The notes below the pieces were generated by a model. It saw nothing but the letters and a program-made list of their open reading frames with translations, was not told where the DNA came from and searched no databases. From contig NZ_SNYW01000014.1 in assembly GCF_004363235.1 (NCBI RefSeq), positions 7,501 to 71,500 of the forward strand: a stretch of DNA of 64,000 nucleotides, written 5' to 3'. The stretch comes from Dongia mobilis (GTDB lineage Bacteria; Pseudomonadota; Alphaproteobacteria; Dongiales; Dongiaceae). Shown piece by piece: positions 17,604 to 27,600 of the stretch (position 1 is the stretch's first letter; each line of letters begins with the position of its first letter). The position numbers and the translations under genes were made by a program.

Positions 17604-19265
17604 GTGGAGCTGTTCCTCGATATCTTCGGCTTTCTAGCGGTGCTGCTCGCCGGTTTCGGCCGCGCGGCGCAATGCTTCTATCTGGGCGCCGTGCTGTTCC
17701 TGCTCGTTCTGGTACGCCCCCTGGCCGGTCAACTGGGCGCCGATGGCCAGGCGATCGCGGCCCTCGCCCGTCGTACCGGCATACTTGCCCTCGCCACCCT
17801 GCTGGCAATCCTTCTGATCAGCCTTTCGTCGCATGTCGTCATTCTGGCGGGAACCACCGATGGCAGCTATCTGCACGCCATGGGCGGCAGCTATGCAGTC
17901 GCCCAGCTGGCGCGCTTCGGTGCCGGCGGCCTGGCGCTCGCCATGCTGCTTTCCGGCGCCGCCACACGCACGACCGCCGGGTTTCGCCTGCTTATCCTCT
18001 GCGCGGCCGTCGACCTCCTGGCCGGCATGGCTACCAGTCACGCCGCGGCGCGGCTCGAGAACCAGGCCGTGCTCTACCTGGCCACTGGCCTGCATCATCT
18101 CGGCGCCGCCATCTGGATCGGCGGCCTGCCGGCCTTTCTTTGCAGCCTAAACCTGCTGCCGCGCGGTTCCGCCCTCGCCGCCGTGGCGCAGCGCTATTCC
18201 GCCATGTCCATGGCGGGCGTGGGCGGCATCCTTGTTTCCGGCGTCCTGATGCTGGTGTTCTATGTCGGCTCCAGCGAGGCGATGTACGGCACCGCCTATG
18301 GCATGATGCTGGGCACCAAAATCGCGCTCTTCTTGAGCCTGCTGCTGCTGGGCCTCGGCAATGCCCTGGCGGTGCGGCAGCTTGCCGGCGACGTCTTCGC
18401 CGCCCTGCCCCGCCTCAAGCGTTTCGTCGAGGTCGAGATCGGCATCGGCATCTCGATCCTGCTGGTCGCGGCCTCCATCACCTCGCTGCCGCCGGCAATC
18501 GACCTGGTCGACGGGCGCGCCACAGCCGCCGAGATATTGGAGCGGCTGGAGCCGCGCTGGCCGGCACTTGTCAGTCCCGACAAGGACAACCTTGCCTTTT
18601 ATGAGGAGCTGCGCCAGCAGAGCAGCGATGACGGAATCGGCGCCAAACACCTGCAGGCCTATGTGCCGGGCGCCGGCATCCCCCTGCCGCGCAATGCCGA
18701 GGACATCGCCTGGTCGGAATACAACCATCACATCTCGGGCATTTTCGTTCTGCTGATCGGCCTCCTGGCACTAGTCGAGAAGACCGGGCGCGCGCCATGG
18801 GCCAGGCACTGGCCGCTGCTTTTCGTCGGCATGGCAGGTTTTCTGTTCCTGCGCTCGGAAGCGGAAGGATGGCCATTCGGCGCGCTGTCGCTTAGCGAGA
18901 GTCTGCGCGACCCGGAATACGTCCAGCACAAGATGTTCATGGTGCTGATGTGCGCCTTTGCTTTGTTCGAATGGAGTGTGCGGGCGGGCATGCTCACGCG
19001 GCGTTGGGCGAGCTATGTCTTCCCGCTTCTGTCGGCGGTCGGCGGCACCATGCTGCTGACCCATTCGCATTCGATCGCCAATGTGAAGGAATTGCTGCTG
19101 CTGGAGATGTCTCACCTGCCGATTGCGGTGCTGGGCATCTGGGCCGCCTGGGCGCGCTGGCTGGAACTCCGGCTTGACGGTACGATCCAGCGCGTCGGCG
19201 GCTGGGCATGGCCCGTTCTGGTGGCCCTCGTCGGCACCATCCTCCTGCTCTATCGAGAGATCTGA
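17604..19265 (+). CDS. copD: CopD-like multi-pass membrane protein
   Basis: Inner-membrane protein of about 553 residues with many predicted helices. The first 300 residues hold a CopD-type domain (HHLGAAIWIGGLPAFL, GMMLGTKIALFL); the C-terminal part has further helices around EYNHHISGIFVLLIGLL and histidines that could bind metal. It is longer than short CopD proteins, as in CopD-family variants with an extra helical domain. The start is uncertain: I chose the GTG at 17604, 12 bases after the copC stop, but there is no strong ribosome-binding site. It ends 4 bases before hpnN, so the two are very likely co-transcribed. Confidence 0.75.
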   Translation: MELFLDIFGFLAVLLAGFGRAAQCFYLGAVLFLLVLVRPLAGQLGADGQAIAALARRTGILALATLLAILLISLSSHVVILAGTTDGSYLHAMGGSYAVAQLARFGAGGLALAMLLSGAATRTTAGFRLLILCAAVDLLAGMATSHAAARLENQAVLYLATGLHHLGAAIWIGGLPAFLCSLNLLPRGSALAAVAQRYSAMSMAGVGGILVSGVLMLVFYVGSSEAMYGTAYGMMLGTKIALFLSLLLLGLGNALAVRQLAGDVFAALPRLKRFVEVEIGIGISILLVAASITSLPPAIDLVDGRATAAEILERLEPRWPALVSPDKDNLAFYEELRQQSSDDGIGAKHLQAYVPGAGIPLPRNAEDIAWSEYNHHISGIFVLLIGLLALVEKTGRAPWARHWPLLFVGMAGFLFLRSEAEGWPFGALSLSESLRDPEYVQHKMFMVLMCAFALFEWSVRAGMLTRRWASYVFPLLSAVGGTMLLTHSHSIANVKELLLLEMSHLPIAVLGIWAAWARWLELRLDGTIQRVGGWAWPVLVALVGTILLLYREI

Positions 19266-19269
19266 ACCG

Positions 19270-21864
19270 ATGCTGGACCGGCTGTTCGCCGCAATCGTCG
19301 CCTGGAGTACGCGCTTTGCCAGGCTGTTCGTGCCCGCCATGCTGCTGCTGACGGCGCTGGCCGGCTACTATACCGCGCGCAACATCAGCTTCGATACCGA
19401 TACCACCAACATGATCTCGCCGGAATTGCCTTGGCGGCAGGAATTGGCGAAGTTCAACGATCTCTTTCCCCAGAACAGCGTCCTGCTGGTGGTCATGGTC
19501 GACGGCGCCACGCCCGACATCGCCGAGGACGCGGCCGCCGCCCTGTTCCAGCGGATCGCCGCACGCCCAGACCTGTTTGCGACCGCCCGGCGCGCCGATG
19601 GCGGGCCGTTCTTCCAGCGTTATGGGCTCTTGTTCCTGAAGACGGAGGAAGTCCGCAGGATCGCCGATGCGGTGATCGAGGCGCAGCCCTTCATCGGCGC
19701 CATCAGCCAGGATCCCAGCCTGCGCGGGCTCTTTGACGTACTGAGCCTCGCGATGCAGGGCGTGCGTGAACGGGCGACCGGCATGGAGCGGCTGGAACGG
19801 CCGCTGTCGCAGATTGCCGCGACCCTGAGCGAAGCCCTGGCCGGTGGTCGCCAGGCGATGTCGTGGCAGGCGCTGATGCTCAACCGCGACGCCGAGCCGC
19901 GCGAATTGCGCAAACTGATCCTGACCCAGCCCAACCGCAACTTCACCAGCCTGAAACCATCCGCGGCGGCCAGTGCCTTCATCCGCGAAACGGCCATCGA
20001 GCTCAACCTGGTACCGGAGACCGGCGTCACCGTCCGCCTGACCGGCCAGGCAGCGCTCAATGACGACGAATTTGCGACGGTCAGGGAAGGCATGGGCTTT
20101 GCCCTGGTGCTCTCGGTGGTCCTGGTGCTCGGTCTGCTCTTCATCGCCTTGCGCTCTTTCAAGCTGATTCTCGCCACCTTCGCCACCCTGATCGTCGGCC
20201 TGATCCTGACCTTCGCCTTCGCCACGCTGACGGTCGGCAGCCTCAACCTGATCTCGATCGCCTTCGCGGTCATGTTCATCGGCCTGTCGATCGATTTCGG
20301 CATCCAATACGGTGTCCGCTTCGGCCAGGAAGCGATCGAGGGCACGCCCGCGCCGCTGGTCAGCGCCGGCGCCGCGATGGCCCGGCCCTTGACCCTGGCG
20401 GCAATCGCTACCGCGGTCGGATTCGCCGCCTTCATTCCGACGGATTACAGCGGCGTCTCCGAACTCGGTCGCATCGCCAGCGCCGGCATGGCCGTGACAC
20501 TGGTCCTCAACGTTACCCTGCTGCCGGCGCTGCTGGCCCTGCTGCAGCCGCGGATCGGCGGGCGCGAGATGGCCATGCCCTGGACCAGGCGCCTGGACGC
20601 CTTTCTGGCGCACCGCCGGCCGCTGGTGCTCGCCTTCTGGCTGGCGCTGGCGGCGACCGGACTGGCCCTGTCGCCCCGCCTCGCCTTCGACTTCCATCCG
20701 CTGCATCTGAAGGATCCCAATGTCGAATCGATGGCGGCGATCTATGACCTGATGAAGGATCCTCTGCGCACCCCCTATGCCATCGAAGTACTGGCGCCCG
20801 ATGCCGAGCAGGCAGAGGCACTGAAGCAATCCATCGCCGACCTGCCCGAGGTCTTTGCCGTCCTGTCCGCCAGCACGTTCGTACCCAAGGATCAGGACGA
20901 GAAGCTCGCCATCCTGGCCGATCTGGACCTGCTGCTGGGGCTCAGCCTGACGCCGCTGGATCAGCGCGCCCCACCCAGCGTCGATGAGATCCGGGCCGCC
21001 TTCCGCCAATGCGCCGCCGATCTGCGCATCGCCCTGCCCGATTCCAGCCGCGCCCAGGAACTGGCGCGGCTACTCGACCAGGCGGCAGACGCAGACCCCG
21101 CGATCTATCCCGAGCTTCACCGTATGCTGGTCGGCGGCCTCATGCCGCGCATTTCCGCGCTTGCCTCGGCACTCACCGCCCAACCGCTCAGCGTCGCGAC
21201 CCTGCCCGACGAGATCCGCAAGGATTGGATCGCCGCCGATGGCTCTTGGCGGCTGACCGTCATGCCGAAGGGCGACAGCGACGACAACGAGGTATTGGCG
21301 GATTTCGTGGCCGCGGTGCGCAGTGTCGCCCCCCATGCCACCGGACCCGCCGTGCAGATCTATGAATCCGGGCGGGCCGTCACCCGCGCCTTCCAGATTG
21401 CCACAGCGACGGCGATCGTTGCGATCGCGCTGCTGATGGCCGTGGTTCTGCGGCGCCTGCGCGATGTCATCTACGTCCTGCTGCCATTGCTAGTGGCGAC
21501 GCTGGCGACGATCGTGGTCTGCGTCAGCATCGGATTGAAGCTCGATTTCGCCAATGTCATCGCGTTGCCGCTGCTGCTTGGCATCGGCGTGGCGTTCAAC
21601 ATCTATTTTGTCGTCAACTGGCGGCGCGGGGTCGAGCATGCGCTGTCGACCGGAACGGCGCGCGCCGTCCTGTTCAGCGCGCTGACGACGGCGGCGTCCT
21701 TCGGCAGCCTCGCCATGTCGAGCCATCCCGGCACGTCGCGCATGGGGCTGCTGCTGCTGATCTCGCTTGGCGTGCTGCTGGCGGTCGTGTTCGGCTTCCT
21801 GCCGGCGATGCTGGGCCGGCCGCCGCATCCTCAGTCTCGCCCGGGGATCAGGCTTCCTTCTTGA
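19270..21864 (+). CDS. hpnN: hopanoid transporter HpnN, RND/MMPL family
   Basis: RND-superfamily exporter of 864 residues. It has a membrane helix at the N-terminus, a periplasmic domain, a block of helices around residues 275-430 (IGLSIDFGIQYGVRFGQE), a second periplasmic domain and a final helix block (LPLLLGIGVAFNIYFVVNW). HpnN is needed in Rhodopseudomonas to move hopanoids to the outer membrane. The N-terminal SFDTDTTNMISPELPWRQ block is typical of the family. The start ATG follows GAGAGAT and is 4 bases downstream of copD. Its 3' end overlaps the convergent hpnM by 17 bases. Confidence 0.85.
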   Translation: MLDRLFAAIVAWSTRFARLFVPAMLLLTALAGYYTARNISFDTDTTNMISPELPWRQELAKFNDLFPQNSVLLVVMVDGATPDIAEDAAAALFQRIAARPDLFATARRADGGPFFQRYGLLFLKTEEVRRIADAVIEAQPFIGAISQDPSLRGLFDVLSLAMQGVRERATGMERLERPLSQIAATLSEALAGGRQAMSWQALMLNRDAEPRELRKLILTQPNRNFTSLKPSAAASAFIRETAIELNLVPETGVTVRLTGQAALNDDEFATVREGMGFALVLSVVLVLGLLFIALRSFKLILATFATLIVGLILTFAFATLTVGSLNLISIAFAVMFIGLSIDFGIQYGVRFGQEAIEGTPAPLVSAGAAMARPLTLAAIATAVGFAAFIPTDYSGVSELGRIASAGMAVTLVLNVTLLPALLALLQPRIGGREMAMPWTRRLDAFLAHRRPLVLAFWLALAATGLALSPRLAFDFHPLHLKDPNVESMAAIYDLMKDPLRTPYAIEVLAPDAEQAEALKQSIADLPEVFAVLSASTFVPKDQDEKLAILADLDLLLGLSLTPLDQRAPPSVDEIRAAFRQCAADLRIALPDSSRAQELARLLDQAADADPAIYPELHRMLVGGLMPRISALASALTAQPLSVATLPDEIRKDWIAADGSWRLTVMPKGDSDDNEVLADFVAAVRSVAPHATGPAVQIYESGRAVTRAFQIATATAIVAIALLMAVVLRRLRDVIYVLLPLLVATLATIVVCVSIGLKLDFANVIALPLLLGIGVAFNIYFVVNWRRGVEHALSTGTARAVLFSALTTAASFGSLAMSSHPGTSRMGLLLLISLGVLLAVVFGFLPAMLGRPPHPQSRPGIRLPS

Positions 21865-22474
21865 GGTCCTGGATCTTCTGCTCGAGCTGGGCGACGAGGG
21901 CGGTGGCGCCGCCCTGGCGCAGGCTCTGCGCGAATTCCGCGCGCAGCTGCGCCATCTGCGAGATCGATCCGGCAAGATAGATGTCGATCACACGCCAGGC
22001 ATTTTCATTGAGGCGGAACAGATAGTTCAACTCCACCGGCTCGCCATTCGAGCGAACCAGCTTGGTTTCCACCAGCACCCGGTCCTCGCCGGCCGATTTG
22101 ACGGCACCGATCTCGAACTTCTGGTTGCTGTAGCTGCGGAACCGGGCGGCGTAGGTCGTGACGATGTAGCGATCGAAGGTCTGCAGCACGGCACCCTTGT
22201 CCTCGCCAGACATCGCGGTCCAGTCCGGGCCGACGGATATGCGGCACATCGTGGCCACATCGAAGGTGTCATTGAGCACCGGCTGGATGATCCGGTAACG
22301 CCCGTCAAAACCGAGTTCGGCGCCGTTGCGCATGCATTCGAGCAACGCGTCATAGAACGCCGTGATCCGAGCCGTCGCCTCGACGCCGGCATCGGCCAGG
22401 ACCCGGCGCGGACCCAGCACCATACCGGCCCCGGCCACAGCGAGGCTGCCTAGCAGGGTACGCCGCGAGATCAT
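21848..22474 (-). CDS. hpnM: HpnM, MlaC-family periplasmic lipid-binding protein
   Basis: A 208-residue exported protein. [17 protein letters not shown] suggests a twin-arginine-like signal. The mature part shows the MlaC-family pattern: [63 protein letters not shown]. HpnM is proposed to ferry hopanoids through the periplasm in partnership with HpnN. Its ATG overlaps the dxs stop (ATGA), so it is translationally coupled to the isoprenoid gene, and its end overlaps hpnN. Confidence 0.85.
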   Translation of the reverse strand: MISRRTLLGSLAVAGAGMVLGPRRVLADAGVEATARITAFYDALLECMRNGAELGFDGRYRIIQPVLNDTFDVATMCRISVGPDWTAMSGEDKGAVLQTFDRYIVTTYAARFRSYSNQKFEIGAVKSAGEDRVLVETKLVRSNGEPVELNYLFRLNENAWRVIDIYLAGSISQMAQLRAEFAQSLRQGGATALVAQLEQKIQDLKKEA

Positions 22475-24384
22475 GCCCGGGCGCTCGCCTCGGCAACGCC
22501 AAGTGCTGCCAGCACTTCGCTGACGATGTGGCGGGCATTCAGGCCGGCCACGTCATACTGCTTCTGCGGCGCATCATGGTCGATACAGATATCGGGAATC
22601 ACCATCGGCCTCACTTTCAGTCCGCGATCGAGCAAACCGGCCCGCGCCAGGAAATGTAGGACGTGAGAGCCGAAACCGCCAATCGCACCTTCCTCGATGG
22701 TGATCAAGACTTCGTGTTCCCGCGCCAGCCGGCCGATCAGTTCCTCGTCCAGCGGCTTGCAGAAGCGCGCGTCGGCGACGGTGCAGGACAGGCCCTTGGC
22801 GGAAAGTTCGTCGGCCGCCTTCAGTGTCTCGGCAAGCCGGGTGCCAAAGGAAAGAAGTGCGATCCGCGACCCCTCGCGAACGATACGGCCCTTGCCGATC
22901 GGCAGGACTTCGCCCCGGGCCGGAAGTTCGACGCCGATTCCCTCGCCGCGCGGATAGCGGAAGGCCGACGGCCGATCGTCGATGGCGGCGGCAGTCGCCA
23001 CCATATGCATCAGTTCCGCCTCGTCCGCCGGCGCCATCAGGACGAAATTGGGCAGGCAGCCGAGATAGGCGACATCGTAATTGCCGGCATGGGTCTGCCC
23101 GTCGGCACCGACCAGACCGGCCCGGTCAATGGCGAAGCGGACCGGCAGGCTCTGGATCGCCACGTCATGCACGACCTGGTCATAGCCGCGTTGCAGGAAG
23201 GTCGAGTAGATGGTGCAGAACGGCTTCAGTCCCTCGGTCGCCATACCGGCACAGAAGGTGACGGCATGCTGTTCGGCGATGCCGACGTCGAAGGCGCGAT
23301 CCGGGAATTCCTTGCCGAAGGCGTCGAGGCCCGTGCCGGAAGGCATCGCCGCCGTCACGGCGACGATCCGCTCGTCGGCCTTCGCCTCGGCGATGAGCGC
23401 CTTGGCGAAGACACCGGTATAGCTCGGCGCCTTGGGGGACGATTTCTGCTGGACGCCGGTCTCGACGTCGAACTTGACCACGCCATGATAGCGGTCGGCC
23501 GAATTCTCGGCCGGTGCATAGCCCTTGCCCTTCTGCGTCACGACATGGACCAGAACCGGTCCCGGCTCGTCGGATTGTGCCAGGTTCTGCAGAACGGGCA
23601 AAAGATGGTCGATGTTGTGGCCGTCGATCGGCCCGACATAATAGAATCCCAGTTCCTCGAACAGCGTGCCGCCGCCCGAGATGATGCCGCGTGCATATTC
23701 CTCGGCGCGGGCCGCCATTTTCTGCAGACGATCCGGCAGGATCCGCGACACGTCCTTGGCGAAATGCCGCAGCGAGCGGAACGACGTCGAGGAGAGCGAG
23801 CGCGAGAGATAGGCCGAAAGGGCGCCGACGGGCGGTGCGATCGACATGTTGTTGTCGTTCAGGATGACGATCAGCTTGGTGTCGCGCGAGCCGGCATTGT
23901 TCATCGCCTCATAGGCCATGCCGGCGGACATCGAGCCGTCGCCGATGACGGCAATGCAGGCGCGCTTCCTCCCCTGGATTTCGCTGGCGACGGCCATGCC
24001 GAGCGCGGCAGAGATCGAGGTCGAGGAATGCGCCGTGCCAAAGGGATCGTATTCCGATTCCGAGCGCTTCACGAAGCCAGAGAGGCCGCCGCCCTGGCGC
24101 AGCGTCCGGATGCGGTCGCGACGCCCGGTCAGAATCTTGTGGGGATAGGCCTGGTGGCCCACATCCCAGATCAGCCGGTCATAGGGCGTGTCGAAGACGT
24201 AATGGATGGCCACCGTGAGTTCGACCACGCCGAGGCCCGCGCCCAGATGGCCCCCCGTCACCGAAACCGCATCGATGGTCTCGCGGCGCAGTTCGTCGGC
24301 CAACTGGCGCAGATCGGAGGGGTCCAGCTGGCGCAATTGGGCCGGCGTGGCCACGCGGTCGAGCAATGGGGTCTTGTTGGTCAA
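22471..24384 (-). CDS. dxs: 1-deoxy-D-xylulose-5-phosphate synthase
   Basis: Thiamine-diphosphate enzyme of the MEP isoprenoid pathway, 637 residues, making DXP from pyruvate and glyceraldehyde-3-phosphate. Visible landmarks are [18 protein letters not shown], the ThDP motif beginning [18 protein letters not shown], the [14 protein letters not shown] block with the catalytic Glu, and [15 protein letters not shown]. It supplies precursors for squalene and hence hopanoids, consistent with its coupling to hpnM and the nearby ispH. The ATG at 24384 gives the family's usual N-terminus. Confidence 0.97.
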   Translation of the reverse strand: MTNKTPLLDRVATPAQLRQLDPSDLRQLADELRRETIDAVSVTGGHLGAGLGVVELTVAIHYVFDTPYDRLIWDVGHQAYPHKILTGRRDRIRTLRQGGGLSGFVKRSESEYDPFGTAHSSTSISAALGMAVASEIQGRKRACIAVIGDGSMSAGMAYEAMNNAGSRDTKLIVILNDNNMSIAPPVGALSAYLSRSLSSTSFRSLRHFAKDVSRILPDRLQKMAARAEEYARGIISGGGTLFEELGFYYVGPIDGHNIDHLLPVLQNLAQSDEPGPVLVHVVTQKGKGYAPAENSADRYHGVVKFDVETGVQQKSSPKAPSYTGVFAKALIAEAKADERIVAVTAAMPSGTGLDAFGKEFPDRAFDVGIAEQHAVTFCAGMATEGLKPFCTIYSTFLQRGYDQVVHDVAIQSLPVRFAIDRAGLVGADGQTHAGNYDVAYLGCLPNFVLMAPADEAELMHMVATAAAIDDRPSAFRYPRGEGIGVELPARGEVLPIGKGRIVREGSRIALLSFGTRLAETLKAADELSAKGLSCTVADARFCKPLDEELIGRLAREHEVLITIEEGAIGGFGSHVLHFLARAGLLDRGLKVRPMVIPDICIDHDAPQKQYDVAGLNARHIVSEVLAALGVAEASARA

Positions 24385-24396
24385 TGGAGTGGCCTT

Positions 24397-24531
24397 CTAC
24401 CCGAATCTTGGAATCAGTCCGAGAAATACCGGATCTGCCGGGGCCGGGCGCTGTGGGCGCAGCCCTGCGGCCGGTATCTCTGGCATTTCCGGTTCATGCG
24501 AATCCGGCTGCTTATAGGCAAATAGCCGCAT
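24397..24531 (-). CDS. possible small protein upstream of dxs
   Basis: A 44-residue open frame beginning MRLFAYKQPDSHEPEMPE, with GGAAAGGGG 8 bases before the ATG and its stop 12 bases before dxs. The ribosome-binding site is better than expected by chance and the position would allow coupling to dxs. I recognise no family, and Pro-rich, low-complexity sequence argues for caution. It could equally be an untranslated leader of dxs. Confidence 0.3.
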   Translation of the reverse strand: MRLFAYKQPDSHEPEMPEIPAAGLRPQRPAPADPVFLGLIPRFG

Positions 24532-24818
24532 CAGTGCCACCCCTTTCCGGCTCCGTTTAGGCGTCAACTCCGCCATTTGCGATGCATTGCCCACCAAATG
24601 GTTGACGATTTTATTATATTATTGCGCCAGAGCTTCCACCCCCTTGTAGGGGGACCCCAAGTGGACTGCTTTCTAGTAGGCAAACATGGCGATTCTGTGT
24701 AAACAGGCGCCTGACCTAGATTTTCGCCGCATCCGTCTCGCCGGTCGAGCAGGCGCTAAAAACCGAGCGCTTTAATAGGTTATTATCGGTACGTGAAACT
24801 GAAGCAGGTCTGATACGA

Positions 24819-25760
24819 ATGCGGGTAGTTCTGGCGCAACCGCGCGGATTCTGTGCCGGCGTGGAGCGGGCAATCGAGATTGTCGAACGTGCCATCGAGC
24901 GCTTCGGTCCGCCAATCTATGTCCGGCACGAGATTGTCCACAATCGCCACGTGGTCGAGGGCCTGCGCGCCAAGGGCGCCGTCTTCGTCGAGGAACTGGA
25001 CGAAATTCCCGAAGGCCGCTTCGCCATTTTCAGCGCCCATGGCGTCTCCAAGGCGGTTGTCAGTTCCGCCCACCAGCGCGGCCTCAATGTCATCGACGCC
25101 ACCTGCCCGCTGGTTTCCAAGGTCCATAACGAGGGTACCCGCTATGCCGACCAGGGGCGCCAGGTGATCCTGATCGGCCATGCCGGGCATCCTGAAGTCG
25201 AGGGGACGATGGGCCAGATTCCAGGCGGCGTCTTGCTGATTTCGACGGCTGCGGATGTAGCCAAGCTGGAAGTGGCGGATCCCGAGAAATTGGCCTTTGT
25301 CACCCAGACGACCCTATCGGTCGACGATACCCGCGGGATTATCGAGGCGCTGCGCGCCCGCTTCCCCAGCATCGTCGGCCCGGACACCAAGGACATCTGC
25401 TATGCGACGCAGAACCGCCAGACGGCGGTGCGCAAGCTGGCGACCGAGGTCGACATGATCCTGGTGGTGGGTGCGCCCAATTCCTCGAATTCGAATCGTC
25501 TCAAGGAACTGGGCGAGGAACTCGGCGTGCGCAGCCACCTGATCGAGGACGCCAGCCAGTTGCAGCCTGAATGGCTACACGGCGTGGCGGCGATCGGCAT
25601 CACGGCCGGGGCCTCGGCCCCCGATGTCCTGGTCCAAGATCTGGTGGCCCGCCTCAGGGAATTGCGCGAGGTGCGCCTGGAACTGCTGGCCGGCGTGGAG
25701 GAGAATGTCCGCTTCCGCCTGCCGCCGGAACTAGCTGACGCACCGGTCGCAGCACAATAG
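24819..25760 (+). CDS. ispH: 4-hydroxy-3-methylbut-2-enyl diphosphate reductase
   Basis: Iron-sulfur enzyme for the last step of the MEP pathway, 313 residues, making IPP and DMAPP. The three cluster cysteines are in PRGFCAGV (Cys12), [11 protein letters not shown] and [11 protein letters not shown]; the substrate-binding [16 protein letters not shown] and [10 protein letters not shown] blocks are also present. It is divergent from dxs across an AT-rich gap of about 290 bases that should hold both promoters, and is followed 70 bases later by hpnH. Confidence 0.97.
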   Translation: MRVVLAQPRGFCAGVERAIEIVERAIERFGPPIYVRHEIVHNRHVVEGLRAKGAVFVEELDEIPEGRFAIFSAHGVSKAVVSSAHQRGLNVIDATCPLVSKVHNEGTRYADQGRQVILIGHAGHPEVEGTMGQIPGGVLLISTAADVAKLEVADPEKLAFVTQTTLSVDDTRGIIEALRARFPSIVGPDTKDICYATQNRQTAVRKLATEVDMILVVGAPNSSNSNRLKELGEELGVRSHLIEDASQLQPEWLHGVAAIGITAGASAPDVLVQDLVARLRELREVRLELLAGVEENVRFRLPPELADAPVAAQ

Positions 25761-25830
25761 GGTCAAATCGCTTTTTCGTCTGATTGCATAGCATCCAGTC
25801 GAGTTAGGTTCAGTAAAGGAGTTTGCAGCC

Positions 25831-26985
25831 GTGTCCGTTCCCCTTCGTCAGGCCATCCGCGTCGGCGCCTATGTGGTCAAGCAGCATCTGCTGGGCCGCA
25901 AGCGCTATCCGCTGGTGCTCATGCTGGAACCCCTGTTCCGCTGCAACCTCGCCTGTGCCGGCTGCGGCAAGATCGATTATCCGGCGGAGATCCTGAACAA
26001 GCGCATCTCGGTCGAGGACGCCCTTGCCGCCGCGAACGAGTGCGGCGCACCGGTCGTGTCGATCGCCGGCGGCGAACCGCTGCTGCACAAGGAACTGCCG
26101 GAAATCGTCGATCGTTTGATCAACGAACAGAAGCGCTCGATCTATCTGTGCACCAATGCGCTTCTGCTCGAGAAGAAGATGCATCTCTACAAGCCGTCAC
26201 CCTATTTCACCTGGTCGGTGCATCTCGACGGCTCGAAGGACGAGCATGACAAATCGGTCTGCCAGACCGGCGTCTACGAGGCCGCCGTCGCCGCCATCAG
26301 GAAGGCGAAGGAAGCCGGCTTCAACGTCAACATCAACTGCACCTTCTTCGACGGCACCGACCCGGACCGCGCGGCGAAATTCTTCGACGATGTGATGGCC
26401 ATGGGCGTGAACGGTATCACCGTGTCGCCTGGCTATGCCTATGAGCGCGCACCCGACCAGCAGCATTTCCTCAACCGTAAGAAGACCAAGGACCTGTTCC
26501 GCGCGATCTTCCGCCAGGGCAGTAACGGCAAGCGCTGGCGCTTCAGCCAGTCGACCCTCTTCCTCGACTTCCTGGCCGGCAATCAGAGCTATCACTGCAC
26601 GCCCTGGGCCAACCCGACGCGCAACGTGTTCGGCTGGCAGCGGCCCTGCTACCTCCTGGGCGAAGGCTATGCCAAGAGCTTCCAGGAACTGATGGACACC
26701 ACCGAGTGGGACAAATACGGCGTCGGAAATTACGAGAAATGCGCCGATTGCATGGTCCATTCGGGTTTCGAGGGCAGTGCCGTCAAGGACACGATCCGCA
26801 ATCCTTTGAAGGCGCTCAAGGTCGTGATGAAGGGTATCGAGACCGAGAAGCCGATGGTGGCGGACATCCCGCTCGACAAGCAGCGTCCGGCCGAATACGT
26901 CTTCTCGCGCCATGTCGAACAGGCGATGGCCGACATCCACGCCGAGAAGGAACGCCTAAAGCAGGCCCGCGCGGCCGCCGAGTAA
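25831..26985 (+). CDS. hpnH: hopanoid biosynthesis radical SAM protein HpnH
   Basis: Radical SAM enzyme, 384 residues, that attaches the adenosyl group to diploptene, the first step of extended hopanoid side-chain synthesis. The cluster motif CxxxCxxC is in FRCNLACAGCGKIDYP. VSIAGGEPLLHKELP is the SAM-binding GGEP block, and a C-terminal Cys set (CADCMVHSGFEGSA) is typical of the family. It starts with GTG at 25831, 10 bases after AAAGGAG. Its last 30 bases overlap the convergent end of hpnG, whose product acts on the next intermediate. Confidence 0.95.
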   Translation: MSVPLRQAIRVGAYVVKQHLLGRKRYPLVLMLEPLFRCNLACAGCGKIDYPAEILNKRISVEDALAAANECGAPVVSIAGGEPLLHKELPEIVDRLINEQKRSIYLCTNALLLEKKMHLYKPSPYFTWSVHLDGSKDEHDKSVCQTGVYEAAVAAIRKAKEAGFNVNINCTFFDGTDPDRAAKFFDDVMAMGVNGITVSPGYAYERAPDQQHFLNRKKTKDLFRAIFRQGSNGKRWRFSQSTLFLDFLAGNQSYHCTPWANPTRNVFGWQRPCYLLGEGYAKSFQELMDTTEWDKYGVGNYEKCADCMVHSGFEGSAVKDTIRNPLKALKVVMKGIETEKPMVADIPLDKQRPAEYVFSRHVEQAMADIHAEKERLKQARAAAE

Positions 26986-27600
26986 GGTTTTCAGCGCGAT
27001 ATCGGAGCGCCGCGCCACCCGCAGCAAGGCGGGCAACTGGAACGGGTTCCGCAGCAGCGACAGAAGGACGGCACCGATCGCGGGCCGTCCTTCTTTATTA
27101 AGGCCAACCAGGGCCGCCTGCGGCAACGCATCCACTGCCGTATCGGCGATTGCCCGGATGACAATGAATGGCAGGTTGTGTCGCCTGGCGGCCGCCGCCA
27201 CGTGGTGGCTTTCCATGTCGATCGCCGCCGCCCCCGTGGTATCGTACAAGGCCTTCTTGTCGGCAACGCTCGCCACTGCATGGGAAGCGCCGGCGATCCG
27301 CGCCACGCGGCCCTGCGGCAGGGCGGTTGCCGCCCGCGCAACCCAGGCGTTATCCGCCGCGAGGCGCGTCTTGTCTGGCAGGACGATCTCGGCACCAATC
27401 AGCAGGTCGCCGGGGCCAAGAGCCGGATCGAGCGCGCCGGCAATGCCAAAACTCGCCAAATGCGTGACACCGCTACCGACCAGAGCGTCGATCTTCGCCA
27501 AGGTCGCGTCGGCATGGCCACCGCCGGAAACGACGATGCCATCTACACCGTCAAGCAGCCTCGCCTCCGAGACCATGCCGGTGACGATGCCGAGTTTCAT
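26956..27600 (-). CDS. hpnG: hopanoid phosphorylase HpnG (adenosylhopane nucleosidase-like)
   Basis: Nucleoside phosphorylase-family enzyme, 214 residues, thought to remove adenine from adenosylhopane to give ribosylhopane or its phosphate. GIVTGMVSEARLL, FGIAGALDPALGPGDLLIG and AIDMESHHVAAAARRH (the ME nucleobase/ribose-site motif) define the family. The ATG at 27600 shares one base with the shc stop (TGATG), so it is coupled to shc, and the 3' end overlaps hpnH. Confidence 0.88.
   Translation of the reverse strand: MKLGIVTGMVSEARLLDGVDGIVVSGGGHADATLAKIDALVGSGVTHLASFGIAGALDPALGPGDLLIGAEIVLPDKTRLAADNAWVARAATALPQGRVARIAGASHAVASVADKKALYDTTGAAAIDMESHHVAAAARRHNLPFIVIRAIADTAVDALPQAALVGLNKEGRPAIGAVLLSLLRNPFQLPALLRVARRSDIALKTLLGGRAGLL

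Noticed and set aside
18994-21009. Minus-strand open frame of about 670 codons opposite copD and hpnN
   Set aside because: Antisense to two well supported membrane protein genes; Gln/Arg/Asp-rich low-complexity translation, no family.
22663-24525. Plus-strand open frame of 620 codons opposite dxs
   Set aside because: Fully antisense to dxs, whose motifs are unambiguous.
24753-24774. Short hairpin GCGCT...AGCGC followed by TTTAAT before ispH
   Set aside because: Stem of only 5 pairs with an 8-base loop; too weak to call a terminator or riboswitch.
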